From NCBI GenBank assembly GCA_964353255.1, contig CAYGVJ010000038.1, forward strand, positions 1 to 40,104: a stretch of 40,104 bases of DNA. Direction: 5' to 3'. This document shows, in pieces, positions 26,194 to 33,500 of the stretch. Made by a program: the position numbers and the translations under genes. The notes under the pieces are model-generated. The model was given only the letters and a program-made list of their open reading frames with translations. It had not been told where the DNA came from and did no database searches. The number at the start of each line of letters is the position of its first letter. The first letter of the stretch is position 1. Origin of the DNA: VFZS01 sp964353255. Lineage in GTDB: Bacteria > Acidobacteriota > Terriglobia > Bryobacterales > Bryobacteraceae.

Positions 26194-26621
26194 AGGACCC
26201 TGGCTTGACGCGAGTCAGCGATTGCGTCCTGATTGAGTTCCCCACGGTGCCCGACCCGCGCGGCAGCTTGACCTTCCTCGAAGGCGCGCGACACATTCCC
26301 TTTGAGATCAAGCGCGTTTTCTACCTCTACGACGTGCCCACCGCGGAGTCGCGGGGCGCCCACGCCCACCGGACCCTCCAGCAGGCGCTCATTTGCCTGG
26401 CCGGCAGCATCGATGTGGACCTCGACGATGGCTTCGAGCACAGGATGGTCCACCTCAACCGGCCCGGGATGGGACTATACATTCCGCCCATGATCTGGGA
26501 CACGGAGACGCGCTTCGCCCCTGGTACGGTGTGCCTGGTTCTGGCCTCGGGCTACTACGACGAGGCGGACTACCTCCGCGACTACGACGAGTTTCGGGCA
26601 GCCAAGCTACAATCCAAATGA
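26187..26621 (+). CDS. dTDP-4-keto-6-deoxyglucose 3,4-ketoisomerase-like cupin (FdtA/QdtA/WxcM)
   Basis: A 144-residue single-domain cupin. A much longer frame is open upstream, but the ATG at 26187, inside the last codons of the aminotransferase gene, fits the family's length and N-terminus (VSDCVLIEFPTVPDPRGSL). The active-site His pair is present as H59 and H61 in 'ESRGAHAHRTLQQALICLAG', equivalent to H49 and H51 of Aneurinibacillus FdtA. 'MGLYIPPMIWDTETRFAPG' and 'SGYYDEADYLRDYDEF' are also typical. It isomerises dTDP-4-keto-6-deoxy-D-glucose to the 3-keto sugar, the substrate of the coupled aminotransferase. Whether the product is the galacto (FdtA) or gluco (QdtA) epimer cannot be read from the sequence. 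Confidence 0.93.
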   Translation: MLKDPGLTRVSDCVLIEFPTVPDPRGSLTFLEGARHIPFEIKRVFYLYDVPTAESRGAHAHRTLQQALICLAGSIDVDLDDGFEHRMVHLNRPGMGLYIPPMIWDTETRFAPGTVCLVLASGYYDEADYLRDYDEFRAAKLQSK

Positions 26622-26625
26622 AGCC

Positions 26626-27540
26626 ATGCGCTGCCTCTGGCTAGTCGCAGTATGGTGCTGGTGCGGGTTCGCTCAAGCGCCGCCTGGGGAGGCTCCTCCG
26701 CCGACGGCCCTGGAGAACACCGGCAAGCCCATGCGCCTGCCTTTCCAGTGCACTGAGGAGGACCTGCGCAGCTTCGGCCTGACTTGCCCGCCGCAACACC
26801 CCTGCCCGGTGTACCTCGAACTGAGCGGGCTGGAGCCGGTGGGGAACAAGATCTTCGTTTCGGGGAACATCCACACGGAGGCGGCGACGCTGGCCTCGGC
26901 TCTGCTGGTGGGGAGCGATTCCGGCAAGACCTGGGCCGAGCCCCACGAACGGATTCGCGCGGCGGGGCTCGACCAGATCCAGTTCCTGGACTTCGAGGCC
27001 GGCTGGGTAGCCGGCCTGTTCCTGTACGCCGTTCCGCGCGATCCGTTCCTGCTGTTGACCACCGATGGGGGAAAGAGCTGGCGGCTGCGCCCGGTCACCG
27101 CGGAAGGCCGTGTGGGGACGATCGAGGCTTTCTGGTTCGACTCCCGCAGTCGCGGGACCGTCCTGATGGATCGCACCCAGGCGGGCGAGACATCCAGCCG
27201 CTACGAGATGTACGAAACCGAAACCGGGGGCGAGAGCTGGATGATCCGCGAGGTTTCCGATCGCCCCATCCGCAGCGCCCAGAAGCGCATCCGCCCGCCC
27301 AACCCGGACTGGCGGCTGCGTGCGGATCGAGCGACCCAGTCCTACCGCATCGAGAAACGTTTGGGCGAGCGCTGGCAGTTAGTAGCCGCGTTCCTGATCC
27401 AGATCGGAGAATGCCAGGCCTCGGAGATCGCGGTTCCGCCGGCGCCGGTCGAGCCCCAAGTTCCCACGCCCGCGCCGGTGGCTCCGGCTCCGAAAGCCCC
27501 GCGTCAGCCCCCGAGCCTGAAGAAGCCCGCCGCTTCCTGA
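26626..27540 (+). CDS. Secreted YCF48/BNR-repeat-like propeller protein with Pro-rich tail
   Basis: A 304-residue secreted protein. It has a signal peptide (MRCLWLVAVWCWCGFAQA), then a beta-rich region with two or three Asp-box-like turns ('LLVGSDSGKTWAEP', 'LLTTDGGKSWRL', 'YETETGGESWMI') as in sialidase-like and photosystem-II-stability-factor (YCF48)-like propellers. It ends with a Pro/Ala/Lys-rich low-complexity tail (~265-304). The Asp-box spacing suggests a partial propeller; catalytic sialidase residues are not evident. It starts 5 bases after the ketoisomerase stop and is probably co-transcribed, though a functional link is unclear. Its stop codon and the bases after it (27530-27554) match the internal core of the 125-bp repeats, so the C-terminus may have been shaped by a repeat fragment. 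Confidence 0.78.
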   Translation: MRCLWLVAVWCWCGFAQAPPGEAPPPTALENTGKPMRLPFQCTEEDLRSFGLTCPPQHPCPVYLELSGLEPVGNKIFVSGNIHTEAATLASALLVGSDSGKTWAEPHERIRAAGLDQIQFLDFEAGWVAGLFLYAVPRDPFLLLTTDGGKSWRLRPVTAEGRVGTIEAFWFDSRSRGTVLMDRTQAGETSSRYEMYETETGGESWMIREVSDRPIRSAQKRIRPPNPDWRLRADRATQSYRIEKRLGERWQLVAAFLIQIGECQASEIAVPPAPVEPQVPTPAPVAPAPKAPRQPPSLKKPAAS

Positions 27541-27554
27541 CGGTCGCGGCTCGG
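27530..27554 (+). repeat. Partial copy of the repeat core spanning a stop codon
   Basis: These 25 bases match, with about two differences over the shared part, the internal core found at 27594-27617 in repeat copy 2 and, as complement, at 10163-10186 in copy 1. The TGA of the upstream gene lies inside it (27538-27540). No terminal inverted repeat accompanies it, so it looks like a fragment or a solo core. Confidence 0.6.
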
Positions 27555-27573
27555 TCAGGCGCGCTCTAAGGAG

Positions 27574-27698
27574 GCTGCTGAAAAACGCCCGGCACCGCTC
27601 CCTGACGGTCGCGGCTCTGAAACAGGGCCGTTGACTCTGAAGCACTTGCCGAGCCGCGCGCGTGAGCAAGCGGTCTGGAGCGGGCGTTTTTCAGCAGC
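27574..27698 (+). repeat. 125-bp palindromic MITE-like repeat, copy 2
   Basis: This copy has perfect 18-bp terminal inverted repeats: GCTGCTGAAAAACGCCCG at 27574-27591 and its exact complement at 27681-27698. Inside, 27594-27617 pairs imperfectly with the complement of 27653-27676 (about 19 of 24 by hand), so each arm is ~45 bases. TCTAAGG occurs on both sides (27565-27571 and 27700-27706), consistent with a target-site duplication. It is inverted relative to the copy at 10082-10206 and, like it, sits between the 3' ends of convergent genes. It has no coding capacity. A non-autonomous transposable element that can also terminate transcription is the simplest reading. Confidence 0.88.
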
Positions 27699-27712
27699 GT
27701 CTAAGGCCTGCG

Positions 27713-28810
27713 TCACCCTGGCGGTTCGTCTGGACCCGGCTCCTGCGGCTCAGCCGGCTCCTCAGGCGCCGGCTCGACGGGCTCGGCCTTGCGGAATGTG
27801 ATCTCCCACTTCGACAGCCCCTGCACGTACAGGCGCGCCGTCTCTCCGACCACGGTGTCGGTGTCTTCCGGGCCTGTTCCCAGCACCTCCGGGTAGTAGC
27901 CCGGGGCGTAGCCGATGTCGCGGAGCAATACCTCCGGCGTGGTCCATCCACCCGGATTGCTCAAATCCGCGTTGAAGCTGACATAGATGCCTTCCTGCGG
28001 CCAGTTGGGCATGCAGCAGGCGTGGTTGAGCAGCACGACGTAAATCCCCAGATGGGTGTTCCAGTGGACGGACGGTCCCCAGAACGAGTTCGTATCGGCC
28101 CGCTGCCAGCTCACCGCGGCCGGAAACACCGGTGTGACGCGCCCCCCGAGACCGGGCTCGTCCCAGGCGCCGTCGAAGTACTTGCGCACCGCACCCACGG
28201 GGTTGTCTCGGTCCTCAAAGGCCAGGCGCGCCACGGCCACTCCCTGGCCGCCAACGTCTCCCCCGTAATTGCCGAACAAGAAGTAGAAGTAGGTCCGCTC
28301 GCGGTCCACAATCACCGAGAAGTCCCCGTGACCGCCGGCAAAGAACCCGTTCTTCGCGGAGCAGTCCACCGGGTCGCCGGAGGCCAGGATGATGCCTTTG
28401 TCGTAGAATGTCCTGCCCCCATCGTATGAGACGACCGCGCCAATCCGAGGCGCCGTCAGCGTCGAGCCCGGACAGAGTCCACCCGCCTCATGGTGATACC
28501 ATCCGTAGAGCGTGCCGTCAACATCTGCCCAGGTCGCTTCAATCCACATCGGGAAGTGCTCGCGGTGATCCACCACGATCTGTTCGGTCTCGTAGGGAGA
28601 GAACTGGTCCCAACTCCGGCTTATCAGCGGAGACCCGGTCGAGGTGATAAGGTTGAACTCCCCATCGCGCCAATAGGCCGGGCTGTTGGAGTCAACCGGA
28701 GCGGGCATGGCCACCGGGCTAGCGGACCGCACTTGGACGCTTTGCCCCAGAACGGGCTGGGCAAGAAGCCATAAACCCGTCGCCAGTAATAAGCTGAGCT
28801 CTCCGCGCAT
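27713..28810 (-). CDS. Secreted protein of unknown function, predicted beta-propeller (GH43-like fold)
   Basis: About 365 residues. The ATG at 28810 gives a signal peptide (MRGELSLLLATGLWLLAQPVLG); a GTG four codons upstream is also possible and neither has a clear ribosome-binding site. The mature region is rich in aromatic and Asp/Gly turns ('EATWADVDGTLYGWYHHEAG', 'VVSYDGGRTFYDKGIILASG', 'GGHGDFSVIVDRERTYFYFL', 'FWGPSVHWNTHLGIYVVLLN'), the pattern of five-bladed propellers such as GH43, GH117 and related lectins. I cannot assign catalytic residues. The C-terminal ~25 residues are Pro/Glu repeats (PVEPAPEEPAEPQEPGPDEP), perhaps a periplasmic or surface spacer. It could be a glycoside hydrolase or a sugar-binding protein. 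Confidence 0.75.
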   Translation of the reverse strand: MRGELSLLLATGLWLLAQPVLGQSVQVRSASPVAMPAPVDSNSPAYWRDGEFNLITSTGSPLISRSWDQFSPYETEQIVVDHREHFPMWIEATWADVDGTLYGWYHHEAGGLCPGSTLTAPRIGAVVSYDGGRTFYDKGIILASGDPVDCSAKNGFFAGGHGDFSVIVDRERTYFYFLFGNYGGDVGGQGVAVARLAFEDRDNPVGAVRKYFDGAWDEPGLGGRVTPVFPAAVSWQRADTNSFWGPSVHWNTHLGIYVVLLNHACCMPNWPQEGIYVSFNADLSNPGGWTTPEVLLRDIGYAPGYYPEVLGTGPEDTDTVVGETARLYVQGLSKWEITFRKAEPVEPAPEEPAEPQEPGPDEPPG

Positions 28811-28942
28811 TGAGGATTGCACCCGCCCGGCTGGAAGCTGTCTGCCTGCTCCTCCCCCGCCCTCAATTAGACGAGATGCTGCGCCGGGAATCCCGGTTAC
28901 CCGGAATGAGCTTTTTCGCGAATAGCAGGCGGCGGTCCTGGT

Positions 28943-30325
28943 CTATAGCGGAATCCAGGGCCGGCCTTCCGAGCCCAGGCAGACCGTCGGCAGCAGCGCC
29001 TGGCCCGGCGGCGGGCTCAGCAGGCGCGGCTTCAACACCACCAGAACCTCGCTGGATTCCACGGTCTTGGTGTTCTGGCGGAACAGGCGACCCAGCAGGG
29101 GTAGGCCGGCCAATCCGGCTGGGCCCGAGATGCTCCTGGCCTCCGAGACGTTCATCAGCCCGGCCACCACTCCCCACTGCCCTTCCCGCAGGCGCACCCT
29201 GGATTGCAGCTTGCGGTTGGAGATCACCGGGATCCCGTTGATACTTTGGCCGGCCAGCACCTTGAACTCCGCCTCCAGCTCCAGAGAGACCTCCTCGAGG
29301 CCGTGCACCTGGGGCGTCACCTTCACCACCAGGCCGAGATCCTCGAAGTTGAAGGCCGGCGGCAGCAACACATTGCTCTGGCTGCCGGACATGTAGCTGC
29401 CGCTGAGGATGGGATACCTGTCGCCCACGTGGAAGCTGGCCGCAGACCCGTCCAGCGTGCGTATCTCGGCCCGCATCAAGGTGCGGGAACTGGAACCGCT
29501 CATGGTGGCAAGAAGGCTGGCGTCCGCCACGCCGAAACCGAGCAGGCTCCGGCCGCCGCCGAAGACCAGCAGGCGGGTGAGGCCGGCGGCCAGCGAAGGG
29601 ACCGAGTGCAGCGCCCCGCCGATGTAGGCGAGGGGGAACTCGGTGGGCGTCAGCAGGCCGTAGCTCAGGACGCTGCGGCGGTCAACTTCCAGCAACTCCA
29701 ATTCGACAGCCACCTGGGCGCGGCGCCCGGCAAGCTGCGCGAAGAGCGCCTGCGCCGGCAGAACCTTCGAGATGCGGTCCTTCAGACAGACCACTCGCCG
29801 GTCTGCGTCCACCACCAGCCGCAGGATCTCCATGGCTTGCTGGATGGTGCGCGCCAGTTCCTGCGCCTCCTGAACCGTCGCCGGGTCGGGGATCCGGATG
29901 GCGACGGCCACCGTGGGCTCGACCTGGGCGCGCTTCTGCGGGCTGTCTTTGGCCACTAGGAAGAGGCGCTCGCTCACGGGCACCACAAACGATCCGGTGG
30001 CCAGTTCCAGTTGATGGAGGGCCTCGCGGTAGTCGGTTTCCTCGAGTCGAATGCGCAGCGTCGGCCCCGGCTGGTACTCGTAGTCGAAGACGCAATCCAG
30101 GCCGAACGCCCGCGCCGTTTGCTCGAAGAGCGTCCGGGCATCGCCCTTAAGCTCCAGGGTCTTCCGTCCGACGACGGCCTGGAGGCGGGGCGGAGGCTTG
30201 AGCCGGAGCAAGTCCTCCAAATCCTGCTCGGTGAGCGCTCCGGCGACATCCGGCGGAGCGGCGGCCAGGACACTGGCCCCCCACAGCAGGCACACACTCA
30301 GAACTCGCCGGCTCGACACGACCAC
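28943..30325 (-). CDS. Orphan secretin (type II/III secretion or type IV pilus outer-membrane ring protein)
   Basis: About 460 residues. The N-terminus (VLSVCLLWGASVLAAAP) is a signal peptide after a GTG start with no strong ribosome-binding site. Residues ~45-120 form an STN-like short N-terminal domain ('ARTLFEQTARAFGLDCVFDY') and ~125-190 a small alpha/beta N-domain. Residues ~205-430 form the secretin barrel: 'VELELLEVDRRSVLSYGLL', 'FEDLGLVVKVTPQVHGLEEV', and the signature end 'AGLPLLGRLFRQNTKTVESS' with 'EVLVVLKPRLL'. It is shorter than GspD or PilQ, having fewer N-domains, and no other secretion or pilus gene is in the window. It lies 45 bp downstream of rlmI on the same strand. Acidobacterial genomes carry several such stand-alone secretins of unknown partner. 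Confidence 0.9.
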   Translation of the reverse strand: MVVSSRRVLSVCLLWGASVLAAAPPDVAGALTEQDLEDLLRLKPPPRLQAVVGRKTLELKGDARTLFEQTARAFGLDCVFDYEYQPGPTLRIRLEETDYREALHQLELATGSFVVPVSERLFLVAKDSPQKRAQVEPTVAVAIRIPDPATVQEAQELARTIQQAMEILRLVVDADRRVVCLKDRISKVLPAQALFAQLAGRRAQVAVELELLEVDRRSVLSYGLLTPTEFPLAYIGGALHSVPSLAAGLTRLLVFGGGRSLLGFGVADASLLATMSGSSSRTLMRAEIRTLDGSAASFHVGDRYPILSGSYMSGSQSNVLLPPAFNFEDLGLVVKVTPQVHGLEEVSLELEAEFKVLAGQSINGIPVISNRKLQSRVRLREGQWGVVAGLMNVSEARSISGPAGLAGLPLLGRLFRQNTKTVESSEVLVVLKPRLLSPPPGQALLPTVCLGSEGRPWIPL

Positions 30326-30370
30326 TCAAACAGTTGACGGGCGGAGGGTCGCAGGCGTGCAGTCGCCGCC

Positions 30371-31540
30371 TCAGAGCGCTTCCAGGATCAGGCACTTCAG
30401 GTAGCAGGTCTCGGGAACGGTGAGCAGAATGGGGTGGTCGCGGGCCTGGGTGCGCCGCTCCAGCACGCGCACGCGGCGCCCGGCATCCAGCGCCGCGGCG
30501 GCCAGGATTACCAGGAACGCGGTCTCGGGCAGGTGCTGCGAGCACGAGCAGGTCACCAGGACGCCGCCCGGCTCCAGCAACCGCAGCGCCCGGTAGTTGA
30601 TCTCCTTGTAGCCGCCTACGGCCCTCTCCAGAGACCCGCGGGAGCGGGCAAAGGCCGGCGGGTCCAGCACCACCATCGAGAAGCGCCGCCCCGTGGAGGC
30701 GTACCCAGCCAGCAGATCAAACACGTTGGCTTCCCGGAACGCCACGTTGCCGATCTGGTTGGCCTGGCGGTTCGACTCACCCAGTTCGAGCGCGGCTGCG
30801 GAGCTGTCCACGGCTTCGACCGCCTCGGCGCGCGCCGCCAGGTGGAGAGCGAAGCCCCCGGTCGAAGTGAAACAGTCCAGCACCTGGCCCCGTGCATACT
30901 GAGCCGCCGCCAGGTAGTTCTCCCGCTGATCCAGGTACAGCCCGGTCTTCTGGCCGCCCAGCAGGTCGGCGAAAAACGCCAGTTCGTTCATGCGGACCGG
31001 GACCCGGGCAGGGCACTCGCCGGCCAGCAAGCCGCTCTGCGTTGGGAGATTCTCGTGCTTCCGGACGGAGGCGTCGTTGCGCTCGATGATCGCCTGCGGA
31101 GACAGCAACTCCGTAAGTGCGGAGACGATCTCCGGCTTGGCGTGGTCCATGCCTTGGTCCAGGGTCTGGAGGACCACGTAGCCGGCGTAGTAGTCCACTA
31201 TCAAGGCGGGCAGGAGGTCCCCTTCGGCGTGAACCAGGCGGTAGGTATCGGTGCCGGAGACCACGCGGCGCCGGTAGTCCACGGCGGCGGCGAGGCGTCG
31301 CAGAAAAAAGGCCCGGTCGATAGGCTCGACCTGCCCGCTCAGCAGGCGGAGACAGATCTGCGACGACGAGCTGTAGTGCGCCGTGCCGAGGCTGCGGCCG
31401 TTGGCGTCCACAACCTTGACCGCGTCGCCCGGCTGAGCCTCGCCGCGATCAGTGACATCGGAGGCGTAGATCCACAGGTGCCCCGCGGCCACGCGCTCCG
31501 CGCCCCGCCGGCTGACCCGCACCACTGGCGCCTGAGCCAT
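30371..31540 (-). CDS. rlmI: 23S rRNA m5C methyltransferase RlmI-like
   Basis: A 389-residue cytoplasmic class-I SAM methyltransferase. It has an N-terminal PUA domain (residues ~1-80, 'RGAERVAAGHLWIYASDV', 'GDAVKVVDANGRSLGTAHYS'), a linker domain with 'YRLVHAEGDLLPALIVDYY', and a Rossmann domain. Motif I is 'VLDCFTSTGGFALHLA', motif IV 'VVLDPPAFARSRG', and 'LVTCSCSQHL' carries the Cys candidates. E. coli RlmI methylates C1962 of 23S rRNA with the same domain order and similar length (396). It starts 3 bases after the stop of a 51-residue membrane protein and has no clear ribosome-binding site of its own, so it probably depends on coupled translation. Confidence 0.94.
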   Translation of the reverse strand: MAQAPVVRVSRRGAERVAAGHLWIYASDVTDRGEAQPGDAVKVVDANGRSLGTAHYSSSSQICLRLLSGQVEPIDRAFFLRRLAAAVDYRRRVVSGTDTYRLVHAEGDLLPALIVDYYAGYVVLQTLDQGMDHAKPEIVSALTELLSPQAIIERNDASVRKHENLPTQSGLLAGECPARVPVRMNELAFFADLLGGQKTGLYLDQRENYLAAAQYARGQVLDCFTSTGGFALHLAARAEAVEAVDSSAAALELGESNRQANQIGNVAFREANVFDLLAGYASTGRRFSMVVLDPPAFARSRGSLERAVGGYKEINYRALRLLEPGGVLVTCSCSQHLPETAFLVILAAAALDAGRRVRVLERRTQARDHPILLTVPETCYLKCLILEAL

Positions 31541-31543
31541 GTC

Positions 31544-31699
31544 TCATTGTGGCATCAACCCCAGGCTGTAGAAGAAGCGCAGAACCGGCATCCCCACACC
31601 GGTTCCGAATACCAGCGCGATGACCGCAAGCGCGATGAAGTCGGCATGGCTGGATAGCGTCTGCGCTCCGCTCGGTGACGTATTGGAGAATGTTCTCAT
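31544..31699 (-). CDS. 51-residue single-TM membrane protein upstream of rlmI
   Basis: A short frame read directly from the sequence: it starts MRTFSNTSPSGAQ, continues with a hydrophobic helix at residues ~21-40 (FIALAVIALVFGTGVGMPVL), and ends FYSLGLMPQ. Support is an AGGAG seven bases upstream of the ATG (a good spacing), a coherent single TM segment, and a stop only 3 bases before the rlmI ATG. I recognise no family. It could be a small membrane protein in its own right or a leader whose translation controls rlmI. Confidence 0.6.
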   Translation of the reverse strand: MRTFSNTSPSGAQTLSSHADFIALAVIALVFGTGVGMPVLRFFYSLGLMPQ

Positions 31700-31811
31700 A
31701 TCCCGGCTCCTGTCATAGAATACGCGCCGGAAGTGCGCATCTCAAGCGAAATCCTCTGCCATCAACGACATGGCGTGCCTTGGCGCACCGTGGCGAAGCC
31801 TGACGAGGGGG

Positions 31812-33449
31812 CTATTCGTGCCGGAGCACCTTCACCGCGATATCGCGCCGCGACGGCCTTCGGCAGAGGATGAAACGCGGGCCGAGAGCCTGGACCTCCG
31901 ACAACCCGCAGAAGCGGGCAATGGGTTCCAGACCCTCGCCGAGGCGCCCGTCTCGCTCGTACCGGACGGCGATGAGGAAGTCCAGTTCGGGCATTCTTCG
32001 CGCGCCAGGCCGCTGGATGGCCTCTGACAGATACCGGGCCAGCGGGGCGGGATCCCGGAAGTGGTAGGGCTCCGGGTGGGTAGTGCGCAATATCATGAAG
32101 GGCAGGTTCAGCCACGGGGCGTTGACCAGGACGGACTGCGAATTCCTGAACACGTGCGCCGGGGCCCACATGTAAGGGTTAGACCGCCAGCCGTTCAGTT
32201 CCTGCATCCGCGGATACCGTTCGGCCACAATTGCCCCAGCGCCAGAGGCTTGCCCTATTCCCGCGTTCACCAGGGGGGCAAGTTCCTCGGTGAGCTGGCG
32301 CGCCCTGGCGTCGTTATACACGATCAAGCCGCAGGAGACGATCGCCACAGCCAGGCCCGTGATCTGCGCCCACCTTGCCGCAGCCCGCAGGCCGCAGGCG
32401 CACGATGCCAGCAGAAACAGCGTCCCGAAGGCAAAGAAGCGCAGGGGAACGTAACTCGATCCGCCCAGCGCGTCCGGCACCACCATGTACGCGGCCAAGC
32501 AGGCCAGGCCGAGCCAGAACGCCGCTCCGTCCGCACTCCAGAAGACCCGCCGACCCTCCTTCCGCAGCCGATAGATCAGCCACGCCCCAGCCGCCAGCGC
32601 CACCAGACACAGCAGGCCACGATAGGGCCGGTGGCGGAATGCCGCCAGCGGCACGGCCAGACCTGCGCGCAAGCGCGAGCCGGGGTCCGCCCAGGCCCTA
32701 CCCGGCCGGGCATAGCGGCCGGGCCCGACCACCGCAAGCCCGTAGGCCAACGGCAAGAGTCCCGGCAGGAAGGCTACTACCTGCCTCCGCCGCCGCCCCA
32801 GCGCCTCCGCCAGGCTGCGCCTCGCCGGCCAGCATTCGGACGCTATCGATCGACCCAGATGCGCAGCCACAAATGCCAGCGCCATCGCCACCGCCGCCAG
32901 GTGCGTCAGCGCCAGCAAGACAACCTGAGCCAAAAAGCCCCCCAGCCTGAGCCCGCCGAGCTCGTTGTGGTGTCTGCTCCAGTAACCGGCGAGGAAGAGA
33001 GTCGCCCCCAGGCCCAAGCTGAAGTTATAGAAGCCCGAGTAAATCACGAAGTTCATGACAAACGGGAAAACAAACATCGAGAATACGCCGGCCTGGGGGC
33101 TGAAGGAACGCACCAGGTATCGGAATCCCAAACAGAGAATGATGACGTAGGCGCAGACCAGGAGCTTCTCGGCCACCAAGGGCGCAAACAGCAGCTTCGC
33201 AGCCATCAAGAAATAGGTGTCAGGGCTGTAGGGAGGAAGCGGAAAGCCGATGTAGTAGTAGTTTCCATAAGCGCCAGACTGGCGCAACAGCTCGCAGGTC
33301 ACGTCCGCGTAGTACAGGTGCATCGGACCGTCCAGGCTCGGGAAGAACGGCAACGTGATGACCGACGTCACCTGAAAGGACAACAGCAGGTAGAACACTG
33401 CGGACGCCAGAGATGGAGCCCGCCAGGCCATGCGCTCCATTGGTGCCAT
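31812..33449 (-). CDS. Polytopic membrane protein, glycosyltransferase GT-C-like (unassigned)
   Basis: About 545 residues with ten or so TM helices over residues ~13-375, then a ~165-residue soluble C-terminal domain. A periplasmic loop after TM1 holds 'SLDGPMHLYYADV', recalling the acidic first loop of GT-C/PMT-type lipid-linked sugar transferases. A second acidic loop reads 'PLPPYSPDTYFLMAAKLL'. No firm family can be named. Start candidates are the ATGs at 33449, 33440 and 33431; the last has GGAG just upstream. The final residues, DIAVKVLRHE, and the DNA encoding them closely resemble the tail of the neighbouring ADOP permease (DPVKVLRYE), suggesting that a permease 3' end was captured. 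Function unknown; a role in glycan or lipid-linked sugar handling is a guess. Confidence 0.8.
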   Translation of the reverse strand: MAPMERMAWRAPSLASAVFYLLLSFQVTSVITLPFFPSLDGPMHLYYADVTCELLRQSGAYGNYYYIGFPLPPYSPDTYFLMAAKLLFAPLVAEKLLVCAYVIILCLGFRYLVRSFSPQAGVFSMFVFPFVMNFVIYSGFYNFSLGLGATLFLAGYWSRHHNELGGLRLGGFLAQVVLLALTHLAAVAMALAFVAAHLGRSIASECWPARRSLAEALGRRRRQVVAFLPGLLPLAYGLAVVGPGRYARPGRAWADPGSRLRAGLAVPLAAFRHRPYRGLLCLVALAAGAWLIYRLRKEGRRVFWSADGAAFWLGLACLAAYMVVPDALGGSSYVPLRFFAFGTLFLLASCACGLRAAARWAQITGLAVAIVSCGLIVYNDARARQLTEELAPLVNAGIGQASGAGAIVAERYPRMQELNGWRSNPYMWAPAHVFRNSQSVLVNAPWLNLPFMILRTTHPEPYHFRDPAPLARYLSEAIQRPGARRMPELDFLIAVRYERDGRLGEGLEPIARFCGLSEVQALGPRFILCRRPSRRDIAVKVLRHE

Positions 33450-33452
33450 ACG

Positions 33453-33497
33453 GCGCCCCGGGGCGCGGCCCAGGAGCCCGGGGGCGCCGAAGGCGCC
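33453..33497. other. GC-rich palindromes between permease remnant and polytopic gene
   Basis: The 51-bp spacer holds a perfect 14-bp palindrome GCGCCCCGGGGCGC (33453-33466) just before the polytopic gene's start, and a six-pair hairpin GGCGCC-GAA-GGCGCC (33483-33497) just after the permease stop. There is no U-tract, so intrinsic termination is doubtful. An mRNA hairpin at the start region or a degenerate terminator is possible. Confidence 0.35.
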
Positions 33498-33500
33498 GGC

